Below are positions 15,291 through 31,439 of a DNA stretch of 64,000 nt, one piece after another; position 1 is the stretch's first letter, and every line of letters begins with the position of its first letter. Origin of the DNA: Megachile rotundata (lineage: Eukaryota > Arthropoda > Insecta > Hymenoptera > Megachilidae); the NCBI RefSeq assembly GCF_050947335.1, contig NW_027473314.1, positions 558,001 to 622,000 of the forward strand, read 5' to 3'. The notes beneath the pieces are model-generated. The model was not told the origin of the DNA. It searched no databases and saw only the letters and a list, made by a program, of their open reading frames with translations. A program made the translations under genes and the position numbers.

Positions 15291-18050
15291 CACAATCATA
15301 CAATCACAATCATACAATCACAATCATACAATCACAGTCATACCTTCACAATCATACAATCACAATCATACAATCCCAATCATACACTCACAATCATACA
15401 GTCACAATCATGCAATCACAATCATACAATCACAATCATACAATCACAATCATACAATCACAGTCATACCTTCACAATCATACAATCACAATCATACAAT
15501 CACAATCATACAATCACAATCATACAATCACAATCATACAATCACAATCATACAATCACAATCATACAATCACAATCATACAATCACAATCATACAGTCA
15601 CAATCATGCAATCACAATCATGCAATCACAATCATACAATCACAATCATACAATCACAATCATACAATCACAATCATACAATCACAATCATACAATCACA
15701 ATCATACAATCGCAATCATACAATCGCAATCAAAGAATCACAATCATACGATCACAATCATACAATCACAATCATACAATCACAGTCAAACAATCACAAT
15801 CATAGAATCACTATAATACAATCAAAATCATACAATCACAATCATACAATCACAATCATACAATCACAATCATACAATCACAATCATAAAATCACAATCA
15901 TACAATAACAATCATACGATCACAATCATACAATCACAATCATACAATCACAATCAAACAGTCAGAATCATACAATCACAATCATACAATCACAATCATA
16001 CAATCACGATCATACAATCACGATCATACAATCACGATCATACAATCACGATCATACAATCACAATCATACAATCATAATCACAAAATCACAATCATACA
16101 ATCACAGTCATACAATCACAACCATACAATCACAATCATACAATCACAATCATACAATCACAATCATACAATCACAATCATACAATCACAATCATACAAT
16201 CACAGTCATACAATCACAATCATACAATCACAATCATACAATCACAATCATACAATCACAATCATACAATCACAATCATACAATCACAATCATAGAATCA
16301 CAATCATACAATCACAATCATACAATCACAATCATACAATCACAATCATACAATCACAATCATACAATCACAATCATACAATCACAGTCATACAATCACA
16401 ATCATACAATCACAATCATACAATCACAATCATACAATCGCAATCATACAATCACAATCATACAGGAACAATCATACAACCTTAATTATACAACCACAAT
16501 CATACGATCACAATCATACAATCACAATCATACAATCACAATCATACAATCACAATCATACAATCACAATCATACAATCACAATCATACAATCATAATCA
16601 TACAATCACAATCATACAAGGATAATCATACAATCACAATCATGCAGTCACAATCATACAATCGCAATCACACAACCACAATCTTACAATCACAATCATA
16701 CGATCACAATCATACGATCACAATCATACCATCACAATCATACAATCACAATCATACAATCACAATCATACAATCACAAGCATACAATCACAATCATACA
16801 ATCACAATCATACAATCACAATCATAAAATCACAATCATACAATAACAATCATACGATCACAATCATACAATCACAATCATACAATCACAATCAAACAGT
16901 CAGAATCATACAATCACAATCATACAATCACAATCATACAATCACGATCATACAATCACGATCATACAATCACGATCATACAATCACGATCATACAATCA
17001 CAATCATACAATCATAATCACAAAATCACAATCATACAATCACAGTCATACAATCACAACCATACAATCACAATCATACAATCACAATCATACAATCACA
17101 ATCATACAATCACAATCATACAATCACGATCATACAATCACGATCATACAATCACGATCATACAATCACAATCATACAATCATAATCACAAAATCACAAT
17201 CATACAGTCACAGTCATACAATCACAACCATACAATCACAATCATACAATCACAATCATACAATCACAATCATACAATCACAATCATACAATCACAATCA
17301 TACAATCACAGTCATACAATCACAATCATACAATCACAATCATACAATCACAATCATACAATCACAATCATACAATCACAATCATACAATCACAATCATA
17401 GAATCACAATCATACAATCACAATCATACAATCACAATCATACAATCACAATCATACAATCACAATCATACAATCACAATCATACAATCACAGTCATACA
17501 ATCACAATCATACAATCACAATCATACAATCACAATCATACAATCGCAATCATACAATCACAATCATACAGGAACAATCATACAACCTTAATTATACAAC
17601 CACAATCATACGATCACAATCATACAATCACAATCATACAATCACAATCATACAATCACAATCATACAATCACAATCATACAATCACAATCATACAATCA
17701 CAATCATACAATCATAATCATACAATCACAATCATACAAGGATAATCATACAATCACAATCATGCAGTCACAATCATACAATCGCAATCACACAACCACA
17801 ATCTTACAATCACAATCATACGATCACAATCATACGATCACAATCATACCATCACAATCATACAATCACAATCATACAATCACAATCATACAATCACAAG
17901 CATACAATCACAATCATACAATCACAATCATACAATCACAATCATACAATCACAATCATACAATCACAATCATACAATCACAATCATACAATCACAATCA
18001 TACAATCACAATCATACAATCACAATCATACTATCACAATCATACAATCA
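15290..18050 (+). repeat. 2,758-bp tandem duplication, right copy
   Basis: Directly adjoins the left copy at about 15,290, where a CTATCAC variant region runs into a CATACCTTCAC region, an order not otherwise seen at that spacing. The match to the left copy ends near 18,060, where CAATAACGATC begins. Few single-base differences were noticed (for example TCGCAATC at about 15,109 is not shared at 17,867), suggesting a young event. Its last 1.2 kb is also the beginning of block A copy 2. Confidence 0.88.
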
Positions 18051-18437
18051 CAATCATACAATCACAATCTCACAATAACGATCATACAATAGTGATCATC
18101 CAATCACAATCATACAATCACAATCATACAATCGCAATCATACAATCACAAACATACAGAAACAATCATACAATCACTATCATACAATCACAATCATACA
18201 ATCACAATCATACAATCACAATCATACAATCACAATCATACAATCACAATCATACAATCACAATCATACAATCACAATCATACAGTCACAATCATGCAAT
18301 CACAATCATACAATCACAATCATACAATCACAATCATACAATCACAATCATACAATCACAGTCATACCTTCACAATCATACAATCACAATCATACAATCC
18401 CAATCATACACTCACAATCATACAGTCACAATCATGC

Positions 18438-20694
18438 AATCACAATCATACAATTACAATCATACAATCACAATCATACAATCACAGTCATACCTTCACA
18501 ATCATACAATCACAATCATACAATCACAATCATACAATCACAATCATACAATCACAATCATACAATCACAATCATACAATCACAATCATACAATCACAAT
18601 CGTACAATCACAATCGTACAATCACAATCATACAGTCACAATCATGCAATCACAATCATACAATCACAATCATACAATCACAATCATACAATCACAATCA
18701 TACAATCACAATCATACAATCACAATCATACAATCACAATCATACAATCGCAATCATACAATCGCAATCAAAGAATCACAATCATACGATCACAATCATA
18801 CAATCACAATCATACAATCACAAACATACAATCGCAGTCATACCTTCACAATCATACAATCACAATCATACAATCACAATCATACAATCACAATCTCACA
18901 ATCACAATCATACAGTCACAATCATACAATCACAATCATACAATCGCAATCATACAATCGCAATCATACAATCACAAACATACAATCACAATCTCACAAT
19001 CACGATCATACAATAACGATCATCCAATCACAATCATACAATCGCAATCATACAATCACAAACATACAGAAACAATCATACAATCACTATCATACAATCA
19101 CAATCATACAATCACAATCACAATCATACAATCACAATCATACAATCACAATCATACAATCACAATCATACAATCACAATCATACAATCACAATCATACA
19201 GTCACAATCATGCAATCACAATCATACAATCACAATCATACAATCACAATCATACAATCACAATCATACAATCACAATCATACAATCACAGTCATACCTT
19301 CACAATCATACAATCACAATCATACAATCACAATCATACAATCACAATCATACAATCACAATCTCACAATCACAATCATACAGTCACAATCATACAATCA
19401 CAATCATAGAATTACAATCATACAATCACAATCATACAATGACAATCATACAATCACAAACATACAATCACAATCACACAATCACAATCATACAATCGCA
19501 ATCATGCAATCACAATCATACAATCACAATCATACAATCAGAATCATTCGATCACAATCATACAATCACAATCATACAATCACAATCATACAATCACAAT
19601 CATACAATCACAATCATACAGTCACAATCATACAATCACAATCATACAATCACAATCATACAATCACAATCATACAATCACAATCATAGAATCACAATCA
19701 TACAATCACAATCATACAATCACAATCATACAATCACAATCATACAATCACAATCATACAATCACAATCATACAATCACAATCATACAATCACAATCATA
19801 CAATCACAATCATACAATCACAATCATACAATCACAATCATACAATCACAATCATACAATCACAATCATACAATCACAATCATACAATCACAATCATACA
19901 ATCACAATCATACAATCACAATCATACAATCGCAATCAAAGAATCACAATCATACGATCACAATCATACAATCACAATCATACAATCACAATCATACAAT
20001 CGCAATCATAGAATCACAATCAAAGAATCACAATCATACGATCACAATCATACAATCACAATCATACAATCACAATCATACAATCGCAATCATACAATCA
20101 CAATCAAAGAATCACAATCATACGATCACAATCATACAATCACAATCATACAATCACAATCATACAATCACAATCATACAATCACAATCATACAATCGCA
20201 ATCATACAATCACAATCATACAGAAACAATCATACAACCTTAATTATACAACCTCAATCATACGATCACAATCATACAATCACAATCATACAATCACAAT
20301 CATACAATCACAATCATACAATCACAATCATACAATCACAATCATACAATCACAATCATACAATCATAATCATACAATCACAATCATACAAGGACAATCA
20401 TACATTCACAATCATGCAGTCACAATCATACAACCGCAATCACACAACCACAATCATACAATCACAGTCATACAATCACAATCATACAATCACAATCATA
20501 CAATCACAATCATACAATCACAATCATACAATCACAATCATACAATCACAATCATACAATCACAATCATACAATCACAATCAAAGAATCACAATCATACG
20601 ATCACCATCATACAATCACAATCATAGAATCACAATCATACAATCACAATCATACAATCACAATCATACAATCACAATCATACAATCACAATCA
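18438..20694 (+). repeat. Higher-order block B, copy 3 (inside A2)
   Basis: Nested counterpart of 3,900-6,170, with the 6-base phase shift at 19108-19127, CAATGACAATC at 19438, TCATTCGATC near 19545, CCTTAATTA at 20239 and CATGCAGTC at 20414. From about 19,530 onward it is also the source or sister of the copy at 25,590-28,660. Confidence 0.85.
19108..19127 (+). repeat. 6-base phase shift, site 3
   Basis: Counterpart of the site at 4570 in block A copy 2, exactly 14,538 bases away. Confidence 0.92.
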
Positions 20695-20879
20695 TACAAT
20701 CATAATCATACAATCACAATCATACATTCACAATCATGCAGTCACAATCATACAATCGCAATCACACAACCACAATCATACAATCACAGTCATACAATCA
20801 CAATCATACAATCACAATCATACAATCACAATCATACAATCACAATCATACAATCACAATCATACAATCACAGTCATAC

Positions 20880-23800
20880 AATCACAATCATACAATCACA
20901 GTCATACAATCACAATCATACAATCACAGTCATACAATCACAATCATACAGTCACAACCATACAATCACAATCATACAATCACAATCATACAATCACAAT
21001 CATACAATCACAATCATACAATCACAATCATAGAATCACAATCATACAATCATAATCATACAATCACAATCATACAATCGCAATCATACAATCGCAATCA
21101 AAGAATCACAATCATACAATCACAATCATTCAATCACAATCATACAATCGCAATCATACAATCACAATCATACAGAAACAATCATACAACCTTAATTATA
21201 CAACCACAATCATACGATCACAATCATACAATCACAATCATACAATCACAATCATACAATCACAATCATACAATCGCAATCATACAATCGCAATCAAAGA
21301 ATCACAATCATACAAGCACAATCATACAATCACAATCATACAATCGCAATCATACAATCACAATCATACAGAAACAATCATACAACCTTAATTATACAAC
21401 CACAATCATACGATCACAATCATACAATCACAATCATACAATCACAATCATACAATCACAATCATACAACCACAATCATACAATCACAATCATACCATCA
21501 CAATCATACAATCATAATCATACAATCACAATCATACAAGGACAATCATACAATCACAATCATGCAGTCACAATCATACAATCGCAGTCACACAACCACA
21601 ATCTTACAATCACAATCATACGATCACAATCATACGATCACAATCATACAATCACAATCATACAATCGCAATCATACAATCGCAATCAAAGAATCACAAT
21701 CATACAAGCACAATCATACAATCACAATCATACAATCGCAATCATACAATCACAATCATACAGAAACAATCATACAACCTTAATTATACAACCACAATCA
21801 TACGATCACAATCATACAATCACAATCATACAATCACAATCAAACAGTCAGAATCATACAATCACAATCATACAATCACAATCATACAATCACAATCATA
21901 CAATCACAATCATACAATCACAATCTCACAATCACAATCATACAGTCACAATCATAGAATCACAATCATAGAATCACAATCATACAATGACAATCATACA
22001 ATCACAATCATATAATCACAATCATACAATCACAATCATAAAATCACAATCATACAATCACAATCACACAATCACAATCATACAATCGCAATCATGCAAT
22101 CACAATCATACAATCACAATCATACAATCAGAATCATACAATCACCATCATACAATCACAATCATACAATCACAATCATAAAATCACAATCATACAATAA
22201 CAATCATACGATCACAATCATACAATCACAATCATACAATCACAATCATACAATCACAATCAAACAGTCAGAATCATACAATCACAATCATACAATCACA
22301 ATCATACAACCACAATCATACAATCACAATCATACCATCACAATCATACAATCATAATCATACAATCACAATCATACAAGGACAATCATACAATCACAAT
22401 CATGCAGTCACAATCATACAATCGCAGTCACACAACCACAATCTTACAATCACAATCATACGATCACAATCATACGATCACAATCATACAATCACAATCA
22501 TACAATCACAATCATAAAATCACAATCATACAATAACAATCATACGATCACAATCATACAATCACAATCATACAATCACAATCAAACAGTCAGAATCATA
22601 CAATCACAATCATACAATCACAATCATACAATCACAATCATACAATCACAATCTCACAATCACAATCATACAGTCACAATCATAGAATCACAATCATAGA
22701 ATCACAATCATACAATGACAATCATACAATCACAATCATATAATCACAATCATACAATCACAATCATAAAATCACAATCATACAATCACAATCACACAAT
22801 CACAATCATACAATCGCAATCATGCAATCACAATCATACAATCACAATCATACAATCAGAATCATACAATCACCATCATACAATCACAATCATACAATCA
22901 CAATCATACAATCACAATCATACAATCACAATCATACAATCACAATCATACAATCACAATTATACAATCACAATCATACGATCACAATCATACGATCACA
23001 ATCATACGATCATAATCATACAATCACAATCATACAATCACAATCATACAATCACAATCATACAATAGCAATCATACAATCACAGTCAAACAATCACAAT
23101 CATAGAATCACTATAATACAATCAAAATCATACAATCACAATCATACAATCACAATCATACAATCACAATCATACAATCACAATCATAAAATCACAATCA
23201 TACAATAACAATCATACGATCACAATCATACAATCACAATCATACAATCACAATCATACAATCACAATCATACAATCACATTCAAACAGTCAGAATCATA
23301 CAATCACAATCATACAATCACAATCATACAATCACGATCATACAATCACGATCATACAATCACGATCATACAATGACGATCATACAATCACAATCATACA
23401 ATCACAATCATACAATCATAATCACAAAATCACAATCATACAATCACAGTCATACAATCACAACCATACAATCACAATCATACAATCACAATCATACAAT
23501 CACAATCATACAATCACAATCATACAATCACAGTCATACAATCACAATCATACAATTACAATCATACAATCACAATCATACAATCACAATCATACAATCA
23601 CAATCATACAATCACAGTCATACAATCACAATCATACAATCACAGTCATACAATCACAATCATACAGTCACAATCATACAATCACAATCATACAATCGCC
23701 ATCATACAATCACAATCATAGAATCACAATCATACAATCACAATCGTACAATCACAATCATACAATCACAATCATACAATCACAATCATACAATCACAAT

Positions 23801-25100
23801 CATACAATCGCAATCAAGGAATCACAATCATACAATCAGAATCATACAATCACAATCATACAATAGCAATCATACAATCACAGTCAAACAATCACAATCA
23901 TAGAATCACAATCATACAATCACAATCATACAATCACAATCATACAATCACAATCATACAATCGCAATCAAGGAATCACAATCATACAATCACAATCATA
24001 CAATCACAATCATACAGTAGCAATCATACAATCACAGTCAAACAATCACAATCATAGAATCACAATCATACAATCACAATCATACAATCACAATCATACA
24101 ATCACAATCATGCAATCACAATCATACAATCACAATCATACAGTCACAATCATACAATCACTATCATACAATCACAATCATACAATCACAATCATACAAT
24201 CACAATCATACAATCACAATCATACAATCACAATCATACAATCACAATCATACAATCACAATCATACAATCACAATCATACAATCACAATCATACAGTCA
24301 CAATCATTCAATCACAATCATGCAATCACAATCATACAATCACAATCATACAATCACAATCATACAATCACAATCATACAATCACAGTCATACCTTCACA
24401 ATCATACAATCACAATCATACAATCCCAATCATACACTCACAATCATACAGTCACAATCATGCAATCACAATCATACAATCACAATCATACAATCACAAT
24501 CATACAATCACAGTCATACCTTCACAATCATACAATCACAATCATACAATCACAATCATACAATCACAATCATACAATCACAATCATACAATCACAATCA
24601 TACAATCACAATCATACAATCACAATCATACAATCACAATCATACAGTCACAATCATGCAATCACAATCATACAATCACAATCATACAATCACAATCATA
24701 CAATCACAATCATACAATCACAATCATACAATCGCAATCATACAATCGCAATCATACAATCGCAATCATACAATCGCAATCAAAGAATCACAATCATACA
24801 ATCACAATCATACAATCACAAACATACAATCGCAGTCATACCTTCACAATCATACAATCACAATCATACAATCACAATCATACAATCACAGTCATACCTT
24901 CACAATCATACAATCACAATCATACAATCGCAATCATACAATCACAAACATACAATCACAATCTCACAATCACGATCATACAATAACGATCATCCAATCA
25001 CAATCATACAATCGCAATCATACAATCACAAACATACAGAAACAATCATACAATCACTATCATACAATCACAATCATACAATCACAATCATACAATCACA
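20880..25100 (+). repeat. 4.2 kb higher-order block E, copy 1
   Basis: Matches 33,100-37,270 at an offset of 12,214 then 12,200 then 12,172 bases. Paired landmarks include GTCACAACC (20951/33165), CATGCAGTC (22402/34602), CAATGACAATC (22715/34915), ACTATAATAC (23109/35281 region), CAATGACGATC (23373/35545) and CATGCAATC (24460/36632). Copies diverge near 25,100. It contains a cluster of three CACGATC monomers plus one GACGATC (23333-23388), and the same GACGATC mutation is present in copy 2. Confidence 0.85.
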
Positions 25101-25590
25101 ATCATACAATCGCAATCATACAATCACAAACATACAGAAACAATCATACAATCACTATCATACAATCACAATCATACAATCACAATCATACAATCACAAT
25201 CATACAATCACAATCATACAATCACAATCATACAATCACAATCATACAATCACAATCATACAATCACAATCATACAATCACAATCATACAATCACAATCA
25301 TACAATCACAATCATACTATCACAATCATACAATCACAATCATACAATCACAATCTCACAATAACGATCATACAATAGTGATCATCCAATCACAATCATA
25401 CAATCACAATCATACAATCGCAATCATACAATCACAAACATACAGAAACAATCATACAATCACTATCATACAATCACAATCATACAATCACAATCATACA
25501 ATCACAATCATACAATCACAATCATACAATCACAATCATACAATCACAATCATACAATCACAATCATACAATCACAATCATACAGTCACA
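24370..25590 (+). repeat. 1.2 kb block D, source region
   Basis: Landmarks here recur 4,284 bases (306 monomers) downstream at 28,660-29,870, for example CATGCAATC 24460/28744 and the CAATAGTGATC variant near 25,374/29,658. It holds CATACCTTCAC, CCCAATC, CACTCAC, TCAAAGAATC and CAATAACGATC variants. The segment ends where a truncated copy of block B starts at about 25,590. Confidence 0.8.
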
Positions 25591-28500
25591 ATCATACAAT
25601 CAGAATCATTCGATCACAATCATACAATCACAATCATACAATCACAATCATACAATCACAATCATACAATCACAATCATACAGTCACAATCATACAATCA
25701 CAATCATACAATCACAATCATACAATCACAATCATACAATCACAATCATAGAATCACAATCATACAATCACAATCATACAATCACAATCATACAATCACA
25801 ATCATACAATCACAATCATACAATCACAATCATACAATCACAATCATACAATCACAATCATACAATCACAATCATACAATCACAATCATACAATCACAAT
25901 CATACAATCACAATCATACAATCACAATCATACAATCACAATCATACAATCACAATCATACAATCACAATCATACAATCACAATCATACAATCGCAATCA
26001 AAGAATCACAATCATACGATCACAATCATACAATCACAATCATACAATCACAATCATACAATCGCAATCATAGAATCACAATCAAAGAATCACAATCATA
26101 CGATCACAATCATACAATCACAATCATACAATCACAATCATACAATCGCAATCATACAATCACAATCAAAGAATCACAATCATACGATCACAATCATACA
26201 ATCACAATCATACAATCACAATCATACAATCACAATCATACAATCACAATCATACAATCGCAATCATACAATCACAATCATACAGAAACAATCATACAAC
26301 CTTAATTATACAACCTCAATCATACGATCACAATCATACAATCACAATCATACAATCACAATCATACAATCACAATCATACAATCACAATCATACAATCA
26401 CAATCATACAATCACAATCATACAATCATAATCATACAATCACAATCATACAAGGACAATCATACATTCACAATCATGCAGTCACAATCATACAACCGCA
26501 ATCACACAACCACAATCATACAATCACAGTCATACAATCACAATCATACAATCACAATCATACAATCACAATCATACAATCACAATCATACAATCACAAT
26601 CATACAATCACAATCATACAATCACAATCAAAGAATCACAATCATACGATCACCATCATACAATCACAATCATAGAATCACAATCATACAATCACAATCA
26701 TACAATCACAATCATACAATCACAATCATACAATCACAATCATACAATCATAATCATACAATCACAATCATACATTCACAATCATGCAGTCACAATCATA
26801 CAATCGCAATCACACAACCACAATCATACAATCACAGTCATACAATCACAATCATACAATCACAATCATACAATCACAATCATACAATCACAATCATACA
26901 ATCACAATCATACAATCACAGTCATACAATCACAATCATACAATCACAGTCATACAATCACAATCATACAATCACAGTCATACAATCACAATCATACAGT
27001 CACAACCATACAATCACAATCATACAATCACAATCATACAATCACAATCATACAATCACAATCATACAATCACAATCATAGAATCACAATCATACAATCA
27101 TAATCATACAATCACAATCATACAATCGCAATCATACAATCGCAATCAAAGAATCACAATCATACAATCACAATCATTCAATCACAATCATACAATCGCA
27201 ATCATACAATCACAATCATACAGAAACAATCATACAACCACAATCATACGATCACAATCATACAATCACAATCATACAATCACAATCATACAATCGCAAT
27301 CATACAATCGCAATCAAAGAATCACAATCATACAAGCACAATCATACAATCACAATCATACAATCGCAATCATACAATCACAATCATACAGAAACAATCA
27401 TACAACCTTAATTATACAACCACAATCATACGATCACAATCATACAATCACAATCATACAATCACAATCATACAACCACAATCATACAATCACAATCATA
27501 CCATCACAATCATACAATCATAATCATACAATCACAATCATACAAGGACAATCATACAATCACAATCATGCAGTCACAATCATACAATCGCAGTCACACA
27601 ACCACAATTTTACAATCACAATCATACGATCACAATCATACGATCACAATCATACAATCACAATCATACAATCGCAATCATACAGTCGCAATCAAAGAAT
27701 CACAATCATACAAGCACAATCATACAATCACAATCATACAATCGCAATCATACAATCACAATCATACAGAAACAATCATACAACCTTAATTATACAACCA
27801 CAATCATACGATCACAATCATACAATCACAATCATACAATCACAATCAAACAGTCAGAATCATACAATCACAATCATACAATCACAATCATACAATCACA
27901 ATCATACAATCACAATCATACAATCACAATCTCACAATCACAATCATACAGTCACAATCATAGAATCACAATCATAGAATCACAATCATACAATGACAAT
28001 CATACAATCACAATCATATAATCACAATCATACAATCACAATCATAAAATCACAATCATACAATCACAATCACACAATCACAATCATACAATCGCAATCA
28101 TGCAATCACAATCATACAATCACAATCATACAATCAGAATCATACAATCACCATCATACAATCACAATCATACAATCACAATCATAAAATCACAATCATA
28201 CAATAACAATCATACGATCACAATCATACAATCACAATCATACAATCACAATCATACAATCACAATCAAACAGTCAGAATCATACAATCACAATCATACA
28301 ATCACAATCATACTACCACAATCATACAATCACAATCATACCATCACAATCATACAATCATAATCATACAATCACAATCATACAAGGACAATCATACAAT
28401 CACAATCATGCAGTCACAATCATACAATCGCAATCACACAACCACAATCTTACAATCACAATCATACGATCACAATCATACGATCACAATCATACAATCA

Positions 28501-28660
28501 CAATCATACAATCACAATCATAAAATCACAATCATACAATAACAATCATACGATCACAATCATACAATCACAATCATACAATCACAATCAAACAGTCAGA
28601 ATCATACAATCACAATCATACAATCACAATCATACAATCACAATCATACAATCACAATCA
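25590..28660 (+). repeat. 3.05 kb copy of 19.53-22.65 kb
   Basis: Begins at TCAGAATCATTCGATC (25,602) and follows 19,540 onward at an offset of 6,062, then 6,048, then 6,006 bases, all multiples of 14. CCTTAATTA sites at 26301, 27407 and 27785 pair with 20239, 21387 and 21779. The counterpart of the site at 21191 is missing: near 27,234 exactly one monomer carrying CCTTAATTA has been lost, leaving CATACAACCACAATC. The block ends near 28,660, where CATACCTTCAC variants start. Confidence 0.85.
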
Positions 28661-28729
28661 TACAATCACAGTCATACCTTCACAATCATTCAATCACAAT
28701 CATACAATCCCAATCATACACTCACAATC

Positions 28730-30073
28730 ATACAGTCACAATCATGCAATCACAATCATACAATCACAATCATACAATCACAATCATACAATCACAGTCA
28801 TACCTTCACAATCATACAATCACAATCATACAATCACAATCATACAATCACAATCATACAATCACAATCATACAATCACAATCATACAATCACAATCATA
28901 CAATCACAATCATACAATCACAATCATACAGTCACAATCATGCAATCACAATCATACAATCACAATCATACAATCACAATCATACAATCACAATCATACA
29001 ATCACAATCATACAATCACAATCATACAATCGCAATCATACAATCGCAATCATACAATCGCAATCAAAGAATCACAATCATACAATCACAATCATACAAT
29101 CACAAACATACAATCGCAGTCATACCTTCACAATCATACAATCACAATCATACAATCACAATCATACAATCACAGTCATACCTTCACAATCATACAATCA
29201 CAATCATACAATCGCAATCATACAATCACAAACATACAATCACAATCTCACAATCACGATCATACAATAACGATCATCCAATCACAATCATACAATCGCA
29301 ATCATACAATCACAAACATACAGAAACAATCATACAATCACTATCATACAATCACAATCATACAATCACAATCATACAATCACAATCATACAATCGCAAT
29401 CATACAATCACAAACATACAGAAACAATCATACAATCACTATCATACAATCACAATCATACAATCACAATCATACAATCACAATCATACAATCACAATCA
29501 TACAATCACAATCATACAATCACAATCATACAATCACAATCATACAATCACAATCATACAATCACAATCATACAATCACAATCATACAATCACAATCATA
29601 CTATCACAATCATACAATCACAATCATACAATCACAATCTCACAATAACGATCATACAATAGTGATCATCCAATCACAATCATACAATCACAATCATACA
29701 ATCGCAATCATACAATCACAAACATACAGAAACAATCATACAATCACTATCATACAATCACAATCATACAATCACAATCATACAATCACAATCATACAAT
29801 CACAATCATACAATCACAATCATACAATCACAATCATACAATCACAATCATACAATCACAATCATACAGTCACAATCATGCAATCACAATCATACAATCA
29901 CAATCATACAATCACAATCATACAATCACAATCATACAATCACAGTCATACCTTCACAATCATACAATCACAATCATACAATCACAATCATACAATCACA
30001 ATCATACAATCACAATCATACAATCACAATCATACAATCACAATCATACAATCACAATCATACAATCACAATC
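28730..30073 (+). repeat. 1,344-bp tandem pair, left copy
   Basis: CATGCAATC variants at 28744, 28940 and 29878 recur 1,344 bases (96 monomers) to the right at 30088, 30284 and 31222. This copy is itself a match to 24,460 onward (block D). It contains two CAGAAACAATC/CACTATC clusters and the CAATAGTGATC variant. Because 1,344 is a multiple of both 14 and 3, the frame stays open through both copies, which explains the longest frame of the window (28744-32211, 1,155 codons). Confidence 0.85.
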
Positions 30074-31417
30074 ATACAGTCACAATCATGCAATCACAAT
30101 CATACAATCACAATCATACAATCACAATCATACAATCACAGTCATACCTTCACAATCATACAATCACAATCATACAATCACAATCATACAATCACAATCA
30201 TACAATCACAATCATACAATCACAATCATACAATCACAATCATACAATCACAATCATACAATCACAATCATACAGTCACAATCATGCAATCACAATCATA
30301 CAATCACAATCATACAATCACAATCATACAATCACAATCATACAATCACAATCATACAATCACAATCATACAATCGCAATCATACAATCGCAATCATACA
30401 ATCGCAATCAAAGAATCACAATCATACAATCACAATCATACAATCACAAACATACAATCGCAGTCATACCTTCACAATCATACAATCACAATCATACAAT
30501 CACAATCATACAATCACAGTCATACCTTCACAATCATACAATCACAATCATACAATCGCAATCATACAATCACAAACATACAATCACAATCTCACAATCA
30601 CGATCATACAATAACGATCATCCAATCACAATCATACAATCGCAATCATACAATCACAAACATACAGAAACAATCATACAATCACTATCATACAATCACA
30701 ATCATACAATCACAATCATACAATCACAATCATACAATCGCAATCATACAATCACAAACATACAGAAACAATCATACAATCACTATCATACAATCACAAT
30801 CATACAATCACAATCATACAATCACAATCATACAATCACAATCATACAATCACAATCATACAATCACAATCATACAATCACAATCATACAATCACAATCA
30901 TACAATCACAATCATACAATCACAATCATACAATCACAATCATACTATCACAATCATACAATCACAATCATACAATCACAATCTCACAATAACGATCATA
31001 CAATAGTGATCATCCAATCACAATCATACAATCACAATCATACAATCGCAATCATACAATCACAAACATACAGAAACAATCATACAATCACTATCATACA
31101 ATCACAATCATACAATCACAATCATACAATCACAATCATACAATCACAATCATACAATCACAATCATACAATCACAATCATACAATCACAATCATACAAT
31201 CACAATCATACAGTCACAATCATGCAATCACAATCATACAATCACAATCATACAATCACAATCATACAATCACAATCATACAATCACAGTCATACCTTCA
31301 CAATCATACAATCACAATCATACAATCACAATCATACAATCACAATCATACAATCACAATCATACAATCACAATCATACAATCACAATCATACAATCACA
31401 ATCATACAATCACAATC
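30074..31417 (+). repeat. 1,344-bp tandem pair, right copy
   Basis: Near-identical to the left copy in every variant compared, including the CAATAGTGATC site near 31,002. It is followed by block B sequence at about 31,440, entered at the CATGCAATC variant (31460). Confidence 0.85.
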
Positions 31418-31439
31418 ATACAATCACAATCATACAATC

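Larger units (their letters stand above)
16810..22515 (+). repeat. Higher-order block A, copy 2
   Basis: Copy of 2,270-7,990. It overlaps the right copy of the 2,758-base duplication at its left end, so the block A exchange and that duplication shared sequence. The right edge is at about 22,515, where TAAAATC replaces the consensus found at 7,991. One monomer is missing relative to copy 1 in the consensus run at 19,690-19,925. The open frame at 17762-20011 corresponds to the one at 3224-5719 but ends earlier after the frame changed, which fits neutral drift. Confidence 0.9.
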
